This document shows positions 51,628-60,074 of a stretch of DNA of 64,000 bases, in pieces (positions within the stretch are counted from its first letter, which is position 1; each line of letters opens with the position of its first letter). Source of the DNA: VRUE01 sp963703335 (GTDB lineage Bacteria > Actinomycetota > Thermoleophilia > Solirubrobacterales > 70-9); NCBI GenBank assembly GCA_963703335.1, contig OY969812.1, positions 930,001 to 994,000 on the forward strand, in the 5' to 3' direction. Under the pieces are notes generated by a model, which was given only the letters and a program-made list of their open reading frames with translations, was not told the origin of the DNA and searched no databases. The translations under genes and the position numbers were made by a program.

Positions 51628-53100
51628 ATGAGCGCTGCGCACCTGTTCCGTCGCGCGCTCGCGGTCCTGCTGCTCGGCGGCACCCTGATCGTCACGCTGC
51701 ACTACTGGCTCGGCGTTGGCGAGAACCTGGATTTCGCGATCGGAGGACCTCTCTACGCCGCAATCGTGCTTGGTGCTGGGGTCGCCTGCCTGATCAGGGC
51801 CTCCGACTATCGTCGCGAGCGGGCGGCCTGGATTCTCATTGGCCTGTCGATCCTCTGCTGGGGCGCGGCGGAGGTCTACTGGGCCGCCGCGATCGAAGAC
51901 AACCCGTCGGCCCCCTATCCATCGCCGGCGGACATCGGTTACCTGGTCTTTTATCCGCTCGCCTACGCCGGCCTGGCCATGCTGGTCCGGGCGCGAGCCC
52001 ACGAGATCAACTGGCGCCTCTGGATGGATGGTCTAATCGCCGCCCTCGGCACGGCCGCGCTCGGCGCGGCGTTCGTCTTTGACTTCGTTGCCGACCAGAC
52101 GTCCGGCACGACGCTGGAAACGCTGACGACGCTCTCCTATCCGGTCGGTGATATCGGCATGCTGGCAATGGTGGTTGGGGTCGTGGCCCTAACCGGGTGG
52201 CGCCCCGGCCGCACCTGGTCGCTGCTGCTGGCCGGGCTGGCGGCGCTGGTCATCGCCGACATCGCCTACACGTTGCAGGCGACCGAAGGGGCGTTGCCCG
52301 GTGGCGAATGGGTGAACCCGATCTACCTGATCGCGGCAGTCTGCCTGGGCGCGGCGGTCTGGCAGCCGAAGGAGGCGGCCGAGATCACCTCGCCCCATAG
52401 CGACGGCCGCCGCGAGATCCTGGTCCCTGCGGTCTTCGCGGCGGTGATGATCGGGCTTTTCGCGATGCAGTACAACAGCACTGCGGGGGGCCTCTCGACC
52501 ATCCTCTGGGCGGCGACGATGAGCGCCGTGATCGTGCGCTTGGCAATGAGCGACCGGGAGAACAAAAGGCTGCTCGAGCAGGTGCAGACCGATCCGCTGA
52601 CCAGCCTTGGCAATCGTGGCCGCATGCAGCTCGACCTCGAACGGCTCTGCGAGATCGCCACGGAGGCCAATCCCACCGCGCTCGTCTTCCTCGACCTCAA
52701 CGGCTTCAAGCACCTCAACGACACGCTCGGCCACCCTGCCGGCGACGAGATGCTGGCGCGCCTGGGGAAGCGGCTGCGCGGGGCGATCGCCGAGGACGGA
52801 ACCGCCTACCGGATCGGCGGCGATGAGTTCTGCGTCCTGCTCACCTGCTCGGAGAGCCGCTTTGACGAGGCGATCAAGCACGCCGCGGAAGCCCTGACCG
52901 AGAGTGGACGCGGCTACGCGATCGCCGCGTCCTGGGGCGCGGCCAGGGTTCCGAGCGAGGCCGACAGCCCATCCGCAACGCTGCAGCTCGCCGATGTGCG
53001 GATGTACGCACAGAAGGAGTCGCGGCGTGGCGAGCCGGCAGATATAGCCATCGCCGATCCCGACCCAGTCGCGGACGCAATCAGGGCAACTCGCGGCTGA
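51628..53100 (+). CDS. Membrane-bound GGDEF protein (putative diguanylate cyclase)
   Basis: From the ATG at 51628 the 490-aa product has about eight to nine membrane helices (residues ~10-300) resembling the MASE-type sensor region, then a GGDEF domain (about 330-470). The domain starts DPLTSLGNRGRMQLDLERL and has FLDLNGFKHLNDTLGHPAGDE. Its active loop YRIGGDEFCVLLTC is intact, so c-di-GMP synthesis is plausible. The inhibitory RxxD site five residues before GGDEF is absent, so product inhibition is not expected. Starts at 51514 or GTG 51598 are possible but crowd rpmE. The end overlaps the TetR gene by 20 bp (convergent). Confidence 0.85.
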   Translation: MSAAHLFRRALAVLLLGGTLIVTLHYWLGVGENLDFAIGGPLYAAIVLGAGVACLIRASDYRRERAAWILIGLSILCWGAAEVYWAAAIEDNPSAPYPSPADIGYLVFYPLAYAGLAMLVRARAHEINWRLWMDGLIAALGTAALGAAFVFDFVADQTSGTTLETLTTLSYPVGDIGMLAMVVGVVALTGWRPGRTWSLLLAGLAALVIADIAYTLQATEGALPGGEWVNPIYLIAAVCLGAAVWQPKEAAEITSPHSDGRREILVPAVFAAVMIGLFAMQYNSTAGGLSTILWAATMSAVIVRLAMSDRENKRLLEQVQTDPLTSLGNRGRMQLDLERLCEIATEANPTALVFLDLNGFKHLNDTLGHPAGDEMLARLGKRLRGAIAEDGTAYRIGGDEFCVLLTCSESRFDEAIKHAAEALTESGRGYAIAASWGAARVPSEADSPSATLQLADVRMYAQKESRRGEPADIAIADPDPVADAIRATRG

Positions 53101-53692
53101 GACCGTCGAGCAGCGCACCGAGGGTCCCGGCAACCTCGGCCCGCATCCGCCCGGGGTCCTCGGCGCGGGCAACCAGCATCGCCGCCTCGTCGAGGGCGCC
53201 CATCAGCACGTGAGCCAAGGGGCGCACCGGCTGCGGCTTGATCGCACCGGCGTCAATCGCCGCCTGCAGCGTTGCTTCGATCAGGCCAAGGCCATGCTCG
53301 GCGGCAATCTCTCGCCAGCGGTCCCAGCCCAGAACCGAGGGGCCGTCGAGCAGCACGATCCGCTGCGCCTCGGGCTCGGTGCTTGCGGCCAGGAACATCT
53401 CGACACCGGCCCGCATCGCCTCCAGGGGCGAGGAAGCGTTGGCCTCGAGCGCACCGGCGGCGATCCGCTCGGCCAGCTCCCGCTCGACCTGCTCGTAGAC
53501 CGCCTCAAAGAGCTTGCGCTTGCCATCGAAGTGGTGGTAGAGAGCGCCGCGGGTAACCCCAGCGGCGCGCACGATCTCTTCCGTGCCAACGCCGGCGTAT
53601 CCGCGCTCCGCGAAGAGCGACCGTGCCGCCGCGATCAGCGCTGCGCGCGTCGCCTCGGTCCGCTCAGCCTGAGTTCGCCTGGTAACATTCAT
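53081..53692 (-). CDS. TetR family transcriptional regulator
   Basis: The 203-aa protein has the TetR N-terminal HTH (RAALIAAARSLFAERGYAGVG, then EEIVRAAGVTRGALYHHFDGKRKLFEAV). The C-terminal domain resembles the TetR_C_33/AcrR type with PEAQRIVLLDGPSVLGWDRW. The ATG at 53692 is preferred over 53710 because a TTGATG-18-TATGAT promoter (leftward, 53735-53706) ends there. It is divergent from the hydrolase at 53799 and probably controls it through the palindrome at 53725-53771. Confidence 0.92.
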   Translation of the reverse strand: MNVTRRTQAERTEATRAALIAAARSLFAERGYAGVGTEEIVRAAGVTRGALYHHFDGKRKLFEAVYEQVERELAERIAAGALEANASSPLEAMRAGVEMFLAASTEPEAQRIVLLDGPSVLGWDRWREIAAEHGLGLIEATLQAAIDAGAIKPQPVRPLAHVLMGALDEAAMLVARAEDPGRMRAEVAGTLGALLDGLSRELP

Positions 53693-53724
53693 ACAGCTTG
53701 TATTTATCATACCCCCACGGTGGG

Positions 53725-53771
53725 AACTGCATCAAATTATCTACCTACTGGATAGACAATTTGATGCAGTT
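53725..53771. promoter_or_regulatory. Large palindromic operator between tetR and hydrolase genes
   Basis: AACTGCATCAAATTATCTA (53725-53743) and its partner 53753-53771 pair over 19 bp with one mismatch around CCTACTGGA. It includes the -35 of tetR (CATCAA on the + strand). It is centred between divergent start codons. Such long symmetry suits two TetR dimers or an autorepressed divergon. Confidence 0.75.
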
Positions 53772-53798
53772 CGGAGCCGCGACGAGGAGGCCCTTGCG

Positions 53799-54641
53799 AT
53801 GACCGAAGCTAGTGAACGTCACGAGATCGAGTTGCCCGCCGGTCGGATCCGCTACCGCGAGGCCGGCGAGGGCAAACCCGTCGTCTTCGTCCACGGCTTC
53901 CTCGTCGACGGCCGGCTCTGGGACGGCGTCGTCGACCACCTCTCCGACCGCTGCCGCTGCCTCGCGCCGGACTGGCCGATCGCCGCACAGCAGATCGCGA
54001 TGAAGCCCGATGCGGACCTCTCCCCCTACGGCATAGCCGCTCTGATCGCCGACTTCCTCGAGGCGCTTGACCTGGAGGACGTGACGATCGTCGGCAACGA
54101 CTCCGGCGGGGCTATGTCGCAGGTGCTGGTGACCCGCCACCCGGAGCGGATCGGCCGCCTCGTGCTGACCAACTGCGACACCCACGAGAACTTCCCGCCG
54201 GGGATCTTCAAGGCGATGCCGCCGATCGCCAAGCTGCCCGGCGGCATGACCCTGCTCTCGGCGCCATTCCGAATCGGCGCGCTCGCTCGCGCCGCCTTTA
54301 GGCCCTTTTCAAAGAGCGAGATCCCAGCCGACCTGGTCGCCTCCTGGATGGCCCCCTCGCTCAGCGACCCCGGCATCAAGCGGGACGCCAAAAAGGTCAC
54401 CGCGGGGATGAATAAGCGCTACACGCTTGAGGCGGCGGAGAAGCTGCGCGACTCTCAACTGCCGATCTTGCTCACCTGGGCGCCCGGGGACAAACTCTTC
54501 CCGATCTCCTACGCCGAAAGGCTGGCCAGAGAGACGCCGAACGCACGGATCGTCGAGATCCCCGACGCGGCGACGTTCGTGCCCCTCGATCAGCCGCAGC
54601 GGATTGCCGACGAGATCGCGACATTCGTCGAGGCAAATTGA
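53799..54641 (+). CDS. Alpha/beta hydrolase controlled by divergent TetR
   Basis: The 280-aa protein has the oxyanion motif VVFVHGFLVDGRLWDGVV and the nucleophile elbow VGNDSGGAMSQV with Asp, as in haloalkane dehalogenase and epoxide hydrolase-like proteins. The acid lies in LTWAPGDKLFPI. At the usual His position the sequence reads DAATFVPLDQP, so the general-base His seems replaced by Thr or Phe. Activity may be altered (not proven). GAGGAGG provides a strong ribosome-binding site. A terminator follows at 54650. Confidence 0.85.
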   Translation: MTEASERHEIELPAGRIRYREAGEGKPVVFVHGFLVDGRLWDGVVDHLSDRCRCLAPDWPIAAQQIAMKPDADLSPYGIAALIADFLEALDLEDVTIVGNDSGGAMSQVLVTRHPERIGRLVLTNCDTHENFPPGIFKAMPPIAKLPGGMTLLSAPFRIGALARAAFRPFSKSEIPADLVASWMAPSLSDPGIKRDAKKVTAGMNKRYTLEAAEKLRDSQLPILLTWAPGDKLFPISYAERLARETPNARIVEIPDAATFVPLDQPQRIADEIATFVEAN

Positions 54642-54649
54642 GGCAAAAG

Positions 54650-54671
54650 GCGCAAGCTGCGCGTTCTTTTT
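54650..54671 (+). terminator. Intrinsic terminator after the hydrolase
   Basis: GCGCA-AGC-TGCGC (54650-54662) is followed by GTTCTTTTT. It is the best classical Rho-independent terminator in the window. The 200 bp from here to 54845 contain no convincing gene. Confidence 0.65.
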
Positions 54672-54845
54672 CGCTACTTGCATGTTTTTCGTCCGACCGG
54701 GGGGCGAAGCTGCCACAACGCCCCCGACAGGACGGAGAGCCATGCCAAGGGAAATCTTCGACCAGGACCGGCCTCGCAGCACGATGGCTAGACGCCTCGA
54801 CGAAGCGTTTGCGGGCTGCGACCAGTGGACGCTTGCGCCCCCTAC

Positions 54846-55547
54846 TCAACGGCGCAGTGAGGTCACCTTTAGCCCGCGGCCCCCGATCTCTTCGAGGATC
54901 AGCGGCAGTGCCGCCGCCGTGCGCACCCAGGAGCCTCGCGCGCTGTAGTAGTCGGCGTCGTGCAGGAGAACGATGTCGCCGGCCTCGATGCCGGAGCTTG
55001 AGCGACGAGTGATCGACTCGGCGGTTGCGCGCCGATCCCAGTCGCGCCCCCAGCGTGACCAGAGCACCGGCCGCCAGCCGCGGCGTCGCACCGCTCGCAG
55101 CGTCGCCGCGCTGAAGATGCCATAAGGCGGGCGGTAGTCGGCGACTGCCTGGCCGCTTGCCTCCTCGATCGCCGTGCGCCCACGTTCTGCGTCCTCGAGA
55201 AATTGACGCACTCCGAGCCTGAGGAGATTGCGATGGCGATGGCAGTGCAGCTCGACTTGGTGACCCGCTGCGACGATCTCGGCGGCCAGCGATGGCCGCC
55301 GCTTAACCTGCTCCCCGGCAAGGAAAAAGGTTGCCGAAGCACCGTGCTCGCGCAGCACCTCCATCACAGCGGGAGTGCCCTGCGGGTGTGGCCCATCGTC
55401 GAAGGTGAGGGCGACCCCGGCGTTCCCTTTCTGGCGCATCTCGATATCGAGGGCCCGGCCGAGACCCGGGACAACGGGCGCGAGAGCGGGGCCGGCGTGT
55501 AGGACGGCGGCGGTCGCTGTCCCGGCGCCGAGCAGCCGCCCGATCAA
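54846..55547 (-). CDS. Polysaccharide deacetylase family protein
   Basis: The 233-aa NodB-type deacetylase shows motif 1 ALTFDDGPHPQGTPAV (Asp-Asp), motif 2 HQVELHCHRHRN (here HCHRH rather than HSxxH), and motif 3 YRPPYGIFSAATLRAV. A later WSRWGRDWDRRA stretch and VLLHDADYYSARG complete it. An N-terminal hydrophobic segment (LLGAGTATAAVLHAGPALAP) may anchor it. The TTG start at 55547 overlaps the stop of the preceding fusion gene (TTGA). It likely trims acetyl groups from peptidoglycan or a surface glycan. Confidence 0.9.
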   Translation of the reverse strand: MIGRLLGAGTATAAVLHAGPALAPVVPGLGRALDIEMRQKGNAGVALTFDDGPHPQGTPAVMEVLREHGASATFFLAGEQVKRRPSLAAEIVAAGHQVELHCHRHRNLLRLGVRQFLEDAERGRTAIEEASGQAVADYRPPYGIFSAATLRAVRRRGWRPVLWSRWGRDWDRRATAESITRRSSSGIEAGDIVLLHDADYYSARGSWVRTAAALPLILEEIGGRGLKVTSLRR

Positions 55548-57877
55548 GGGGCTTCTTGGCTGCCGGCCCGCGCGGCCGCTTCTTGCGGCTGGGCCGCTGC
55601 TGCACTGGAAACCGCCGGCGACGATTCATCGTTGTCCCTGCCGAGGTGGATGCGTCCCTCGAGCGGCTTGGCGATCACCTTGTAGGGAGCTTCGCGGTCG
55701 ATCACCGTGAAAAACATGACGACGAGGATCGCGACGAGGCTAACCGCGGCGACGACACGCTCCACGCGCAGGCGCCAAACCGGCTGCGGCTTTACCCGCG
55801 GCCGCACCGTCAACACCCGCGAGGCGATCGAGGGCAACGAGGCAAAGGAGGAGTCGGGCGGACGCCGCTCGCGGCTGAGGTGGCGCAGCACCGACCCCAG
55901 CTCGTGCTCGGATCGCGCCACCTCGGCCAGGCCGAAGCGCTCGAAGGCGGCGTTGTTGGCCCGCAGGTGACCGGCCGAGAAGCCGAAGGAGACCACCGGG
56001 CAGCCACGGATGTGCGCCTCCAGCACGGTCAGGCCGGCGGTGGAGTGGACCATCACGTCCGCCGCGGCCATCCAGTCGCTCATCTGCTCGGTGAAGCCGA
56101 GGATGCGCACGCGCTCGTGGCTAGCAAAACGCTGCTCCAGCTTCTCGCGTGCGACCTCATTGCGGCCGGTGATGCAAACGACCGTGGTGTCGTCGCTGGA
56201 CAGCGCCGAGGAGATCGCCCCCTCGAGGTCGCCGATGCCCCAACCGCCGCCGGAGACGAGTACGAGCCGATCGTGCACGGGAACGCCGAGCGCCTTGCGC
56301 GCATCCACACGCGTCCGCGGCATCAGGAAGTCGGGTGAGATCGGCGGGCGGGTCCACTCGACGCTGCCCGGCCCGGCGAGCCGCTCGACTTCCTCGATCG
56401 ACTCGGGGTGGGTAACGAAGTGCAGGTCGACCCCTGGGTGGACCCAGTAGCGCAGGCCGGCGAGATCGGTGATCGCCGACTGCACCGGGACAAGCAGGCG
56501 GCGGTTCTCGCGCAGCATGCCCAACACCGCGGTGACACCCGGGTAGGTGGAGACGATGACGTCGGGCTGGTGCTTCTCGATCAAGCGCAGTAGGCCGCGA
56601 CTGCCGAGCGCGTAGCTGAGGTGGTGCATGAGCCAGCGGGTTGGGGCGAATTTGGTGATCAGCCAGTACTGGACGTCGAAGAGCCAGGGCATCCAGCGGA
56701 AAGTGAAGCGAGAGCCGTCGCGCGCAACCGCGGAGGAGATCTTGCCCATCGCCTCCAGGCCGTTCGCTATCTCGACCTCGCTACCGGGGACCTCGGCTTC
56801 GAGGTCGGCTTTGATGATCCGTGCTGGCAAGTCATGCCCCTCGCCGATGTCTGCGGTGAGGACAAGCACGCGAGGATCGCGCTCTTCAAAGCGCGAAGCC
56901 CCCGCAAGCAGAGCGCCTGCCGCGTGTTCGTTGCCGTTCAGCGAAGGCTGCTTGCCGGGAATCGGGTCGGGCGGACGGGTGCTGTTGCGAACCCATTCGA
57001 CGTACTTGCGAACCCCTTCCTTGAAGCTCGTCTCGGCCTTCCAGCCCAGCTCGGAGAGCGCCCGCTCGTTGGAGATCGCCTTGCCGGGAAAGTCGCCGGG
57101 CCGCGGCGGCGTGTGGACGATCTCGCAGTTATCGGTGTTTTCCTGCACCCGCTCGGCGATTTCGAGGATCGTCACCACCTCGTCGCCAGAGAGGTTGTAG
57201 GTGCGGCCGGCGGCCTCGGGCGCCAGCGCCGCGACAATTCCGTCGGCAAGGTCCTCGACGTAGATGAAGCTGCGGGTCGTGCTGCCATCGCCGGCGATCG
57301 TCAGCGCCTTGCCTTCGAAGGCGAGGTCGGTGAACTTGGCGACGACGCCGGCGGCGCGGGCGCGGGGGCCGTAGGGGATGCCGAAGCGGAGGATGGTGCT
57401 CTCCAGCTCGTAGAGCTCCGCGTAGCCGGCGCAGTAGGTCTCGCCGGCGAGCTTAGTCGCGGTGTAGAGGTGGCGCGGCGCCGGAATCGGGGTTTCCTCG
57501 TCGACGTCCTGCTCGACGCAGTCGCTGTAGACCCAGGTCGTCGAGCCGTAGACGACGCGGCCGACCTTGGCCCGACAGGCAGCCTCGAGCACGTTGAGCG
57601 TGCCGCGGGTGTTGACCTCCTCGGCCAGAACGGGGTCGGCGAGGACGTGGCCGACATCGGCGACCGCGGCGAGGTGAATCACCGCGTCGCAGTCGCGCAT
57701 TGCCAGGTCGAGGTTGGCGGGGTCGGTGATACTGCCGGTGAAGGTCTCGACTTCGAGTGGCGAGTGGTAGGGCGAGGCGCTGAGATCGAAGATGCGCGGC
57801 GTGATGCCGCGCGCGATAAGGCAGTCGACCACGTGGGACCCGATGAAGCCGCCGCCGCCGGTTACCAGGACCCTCAT
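55544..57877 (-). CDS. Fusion protein: NAD-dependent epimerase/dehydratase plus MGDG-synthase-like glycosyltransferase
   Basis: One open frame of 777 aa holds two enzymes. Residues 1-300 are an extended SDR sugar-nucleotide epimerase: RVLVTGGGGFIGSHVVD with the GGxGxxG loop, catalytic pair Tyr138/Lys142 in HLYTATKLAGE, and SFIYVEDLADGI. A ~35-aa linker (PPDPIPGKQPSLNGNEHAAG) leads to a GT-B glycosyltransferase (334-690) with VLVLTADIGEGHDLPARI at the front and STAGLTVLEAHIRGCPVVSF for the nucleotide sugar. A membrane helix (about 697-716, VVAAVSLVAILVVMFFTVI) and a low-complexity tail end it. The ATG at 57877 overlaps the aminotransferase stop. The fusion suggests that a nucleotide sugar passes directly to the transferase (inference). 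Confidence 0.88.
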   Translation of the reverse strand: MRVLVTGGGGFIGSHVVDCLIARGITPRIFDLSASPYHSPLEVETFTGSITDPANLDLAMRDCDAVIHLAAVADVGHVLADPVLAEEVNTRGTLNVLEAACRAKVGRVVYGSTTWVYSDCVEQDVDEETPIPAPRHLYTATKLAGETYCAGYAELYELESTILRFGIPYGPRARAAGVVAKFTDLAFEGKALTIAGDGSTTRSFIYVEDLADGIVAALAPEAAGRTYNLSGDEVVTILEIAERVQENTDNCEIVHTPPRPGDFPGKAISNERALSELGWKAETSFKEGVRKYVEWVRNSTRPPDPIPGKQPSLNGNEHAAGALLAGASRFEERDPRVLVLTADIGEGHDLPARIIKADLEAEVPGSEVEIANGLEAMGKISSAVARDGSRFTFRWMPWLFDVQYWLITKFAPTRWLMHHLSYALGSRGLLRLIEKHQPDVIVSTYPGVTAVLGMLRENRRLLVPVQSAITDLAGLRYWVHPGVDLHFVTHPESIEEVERLAGPGSVEWTRPPISPDFLMPRTRVDARKALGVPVHDRLVLVSGGGWGIGDLEGAISSALSSDDTTVVCITGRNEVAREKLEQRFASHERVRILGFTEQMSDWMAAADVMVHSTAGLTVLEAHIRGCPVVSFGFSAGHLRANNAAFERFGLAEVARSEHELGSVLRHLSRERRPPDSSFASLPSIASRVLTVRPRVKPQPVWRLRVERVVAAVSLVAILVVMFFTVIDREAPYKVIAKPLEGRIHLGRDNDESSPAVSSAAAAQPQEAAARAGSQEAP

Positions 57878-58950
57878 GGTTCCTCCTCGCCGAGCGCCGC
57901 CGAGCGGGTTTCCGGTCGGTAGTAGAGCGGCACGCACCAGTGGTTCTCTGCCACCCAGTCGGTGTTTGGCAGTTCGTCGGAGCGACCCATGATGCGGTGG
58001 CAAGGCTCTTCGTAGACGCGGCCCGTGGACTTCTCGACCGGGTCGAAGACGAGGTACTTGTAGAGGCCCGAGGTCATGCCCTCGGGCAGCTCCAGTCTGC
58101 CGGGATGCAACTGGTCGAGGTGCTCTCGCGCGTGCTCGTTCTTCCAGGCGACGATCTCCTCCATGCGGTCCGCCTGGACCAGGCCGAGCGCCGCGGTGAA
58201 CTCGCTCATGCGGAAGTTGAGGCCGTCGACCTCGTGCTCGAACTTGCCGTAGTTGCGGAACTTGCGCGCGAACTCGATCAGGCCCTCGTCGGCGGAGACG
58301 AGCACGCCACCCTCGCCAGCGGAGATCGTCTTGGTCGCGTAGAGGGAGTAGACGCCTGCGTCGCCGAAACCGCCCGGCTTGGCACCGTTCCACTCGGCGC
58401 CATGGGCGTGGGCACAGTCCTCGAGCAGGAAGATGCCGTTAGCGCCGCAATACTCGGCAATGCGCTCAGCGTCGAAGGCGATATGACCGCCGATGTGAAC
58501 GACGATCGCCGCCTTTGGCTTGTGCTGCTCGGCCTTCTCCTCGAAATCCTCGAAAGACATGCAGAGATCAGTGCGATTGCAGTCGACGAACTCGACCTCA
58601 GCGCCGGCGTTGATCGCGGCCAGTGGCGTCGCCATGAAGGTGTTGGACGGGCAGAGGACGGTCTCGCCGCGAACCCCGGCGAACTCAAGCGCCGCCAACG
58701 CCCCTCCGGCCCAACTCGAAAGCCCGATGCTCGGCAGCCCGTTCCACTCGGCCCAGCGCGCCTCGAACGCCTCCAGCATCCGCCCCTCCGACCACTGCTC
58801 GGAATCGAGGACCTCGGTCCAGAGCTCGAAGAGCCGGGCGCGGTCACGATGGTCGAAGCCGATGGCGAACTTACCGGCGTCCGAGACTGGAGATTCGGTT
58901 GCCAAGAGCGCCGCCAGGCTACCAGCGAGAGCAGACCTGACACTTCGCAT
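57874..58950 (-). CDS. DegT/DnrJ/EryC1 family PLP aminotransferase
   Basis: The 358-aa protein belongs to the sugar aminotransferase superfamily. The PLP lysine is in VYSLYATKTISAGEGGVLV. Other landmarks are TFMATPLAAINAGAEVEFVD, LLEDCAHAHGAEW and YNKFEHEVDGLNFRMSEFTAAL-like region (seen as YGKFEHEVDGLNFRM). It may aminate a keto-sugar made by the epimerase next to it, with which it is translationally coupled (ATGA). The ATG at 58950 is chosen among several, and the first ~30 residues are weakly conserved in appearance. Confidence 0.88.
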   Translation of the reverse strand: MRSVRSALAGSLAALLATESPVSDAGKFAIGFDHRDRARLFELWTEVLDSEQWSEGRMLEAFEARWAEWNGLPSIGLSSWAGGALAALEFAGVRGETVLCPSNTFMATPLAAINAGAEVEFVDCNRTDLCMSFEDFEEKAEQHKPKAAIVVHIGGHIAFDAERIAEYCGANGIFLLEDCAHAHGAEWNGAKPGGFGDAGVYSLYATKTISAGEGGVLVSADEGLIEFARKFRNYGKFEHEVDGLNFRMSEFTAALGLVQADRMEEIVAWKNEHAREHLDQLHPGRLELPEGMTSGLYKYLVFDPVEKSTGRVYEEPCHRIMGRSDELPNTDWVAENHWCVPLYYRPETRSAALGEEEP

Positions 58951-59015
58951 ATCTGCGTCCTCGGTCGCTCGCGTGCAGGAGCACGCCACGCTCCCTGCGT
59001 CCTTGATCTGCTTGG

Positions 59016-59921
59016 TCAGGTCTGCTCTCGAGCATTTTCAATTACCGCTCCAACCGCGCTTGAACCCGCGAGCAACACGGTTCCGCCTACAGCAACGGCC
59101 ATTGAAGCGACCAAGACCGCCCCGTCGAGGGGGGTCGATCCCCACGACTCGCCGAAGATCAGCGGCGCAAGAAGAACCGGAATGAGGACCTGGACCGCGA
59201 ACATGACCGGGGCCACGTGCGTTGCGGGTCGTTGCTGCAGGGCGCTCATCTCGCTGAGCAGCGCCAGGCCCTCGGAAGCCGCAGCCGTGGCGAGCCAGGC
59301 GACGGCCACGATCACTGCGCCCGTCGCCAGCTCATCGGTGAGCAGCTTGCTCGCGATCGCCGTCCAGGCATAGCCACACCCGGCGCTGACCACGGCCATG
59401 GTGGCGATCGCATTTGCGTATCCGACTTTGACCACACCAGAGTGTGGTGAATGTCGGATGCGCTGGCGCAGCACGTAGGGAGCGGCGATCGGGATCGCGA
59501 CCAGGCCAAGCGCCAGGGCTATCGCCCCTGCGCCCGCATGATCCGTAGTGCGCTCCGGCGCCGCCAGCGCCACACCCGCCACCCCGAGCACGATCGCGCC
59601 CACAGCAGTCCACTCGCGAGATCCAGGCCTCTCCCCCAGCCGCGTCGCCCCCAGCCAAAGGAGCAAAATGAGCCCGCTAGCCAGGCAGGGCTGCACCACC
59701 GTCAACGGCGCCAGCAACAGTGCCACGATCTCCAACGGCCACCCCGCCAGCCCCAGCGCCGTGGCCCCCAGCCACTTCCGGTTCCGTACAAGCTTCCCAA
59801 GCAGGGACGGCCGCAGCGAGTGCTCCCCCGGCACCTCCCGCGCCTCCAACGCCTGCAGCGCAATCGACGCGTTGTAGAGCAACGAAGCTCCCACCGCCGC
59901 AACAATCCCGAGAGCAATCAC
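59016..59921 (-). CDS. EamA/DMT-type small-molecule transporter carrying an in-frame palindromic repeat
   Basis: The 301-aa protein has about ten helices and two EamA-like halves (start IALGIVAAVGASLLYNASIA; second half ending GSTPLDGAVLVASMAVAVGG). It is probably an exporter of metabolites or lipid precursors. Between helices 5 and 6 (residues about 153-169) the sequence RHSPHSGVVKVGYA is encoded by a 48-bp palindrome that also occurs at 31822. Because 48 is a multiple of three, the reading frame is kept. The insert lies in a loop, so the protein may stay functional. Confidence 0.85.
   Translation of the reverse strand: MIALGIVAAVGASLLYNASIALQALEAREVPGEHSLRPSLLGKLVRNRKWLGATALGLAGWPLEIVALLLAPLTVVQPCLASGLILLLWLGATRLGERPGSREWTAVGAIVLGVAGVALAAPERTTDHAGAGAIALALGLVAIPIAAPYVLRQRIRHSPHSGVVKVGYANAIATMAVVSAGCGYAWTAIASKLLTDELATGAVIVAVAWLATAAASEGLALLSEMSALQQRPATHVAPVMFAVQVLIPVLLAPLIFGESWGSTPLDGAVLVASMAVAVGGTVLLAGSSAVGAVIENAREQT
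59416..59463. repeat. 48-bp palindromic repeat, copy B (inside the EamA gene)
   Basis: GCGTATCCGAC (59416-59426) pairs with GTCGGATGCGC (59453-59463) with one mismatch. An inner ACCACAC/GTGTGGT (59431-59437 with 59442-59448) is perfect. It matches copy A at 31822-31869 over the same 48 positions. Copy B is the better palindrome of the two. Confidence 0.78.
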
Positions 59922-59981
59922 GCCGCGACCCTACCCAGCTACGCGACGAAGCTTTAGCTGGAGTAGCGAGACGCTTCGAGA

Positions 59982-60062
59982 CGGCCGGTTCGGATGCCCG
60001 TCAGCGGACACTCAAGCGCGGCCTCCGGCCGCGCGTCCGATGATGGGCGTCCGAACCGGCCG
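59982..60062 (-). terminator. Very stable long hairpin downstream of the ETF-QO gene
   Basis: A 13-bp perfect arm CGGCCGGTTCGGA (59982-59994) with 60050-60062, a mid-stem (GCCC/GGGC and CGGAC/GTCCG with internal mismatches), and an apical perfect GCGCGGCC-TCC-GGCCGCGC form one rod of about 80 nt. It lies 12 bp past the ETF-QO stop and 60 bp before the EamA start. It probably ends the etf operon. A T-run is absent. Confidence 0.6.
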
Positions 60063-60074
60063 CCCCCCCACCAC

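Noticed and set aside
54741..54947. Small ORF starting MPREIFDQDRP downstream of the hydrolase
   Set aside because: It runs over the end of the deacetylase in antisense and shows no family. Its GAG upstream is weak.
55548..58393. Reading the 949-codon frame from 58393 as one protein
   Set aside because: The first 172 codons are antisense-like shadow of the DegT gene. The epimerase motif fixes the start at 57877.
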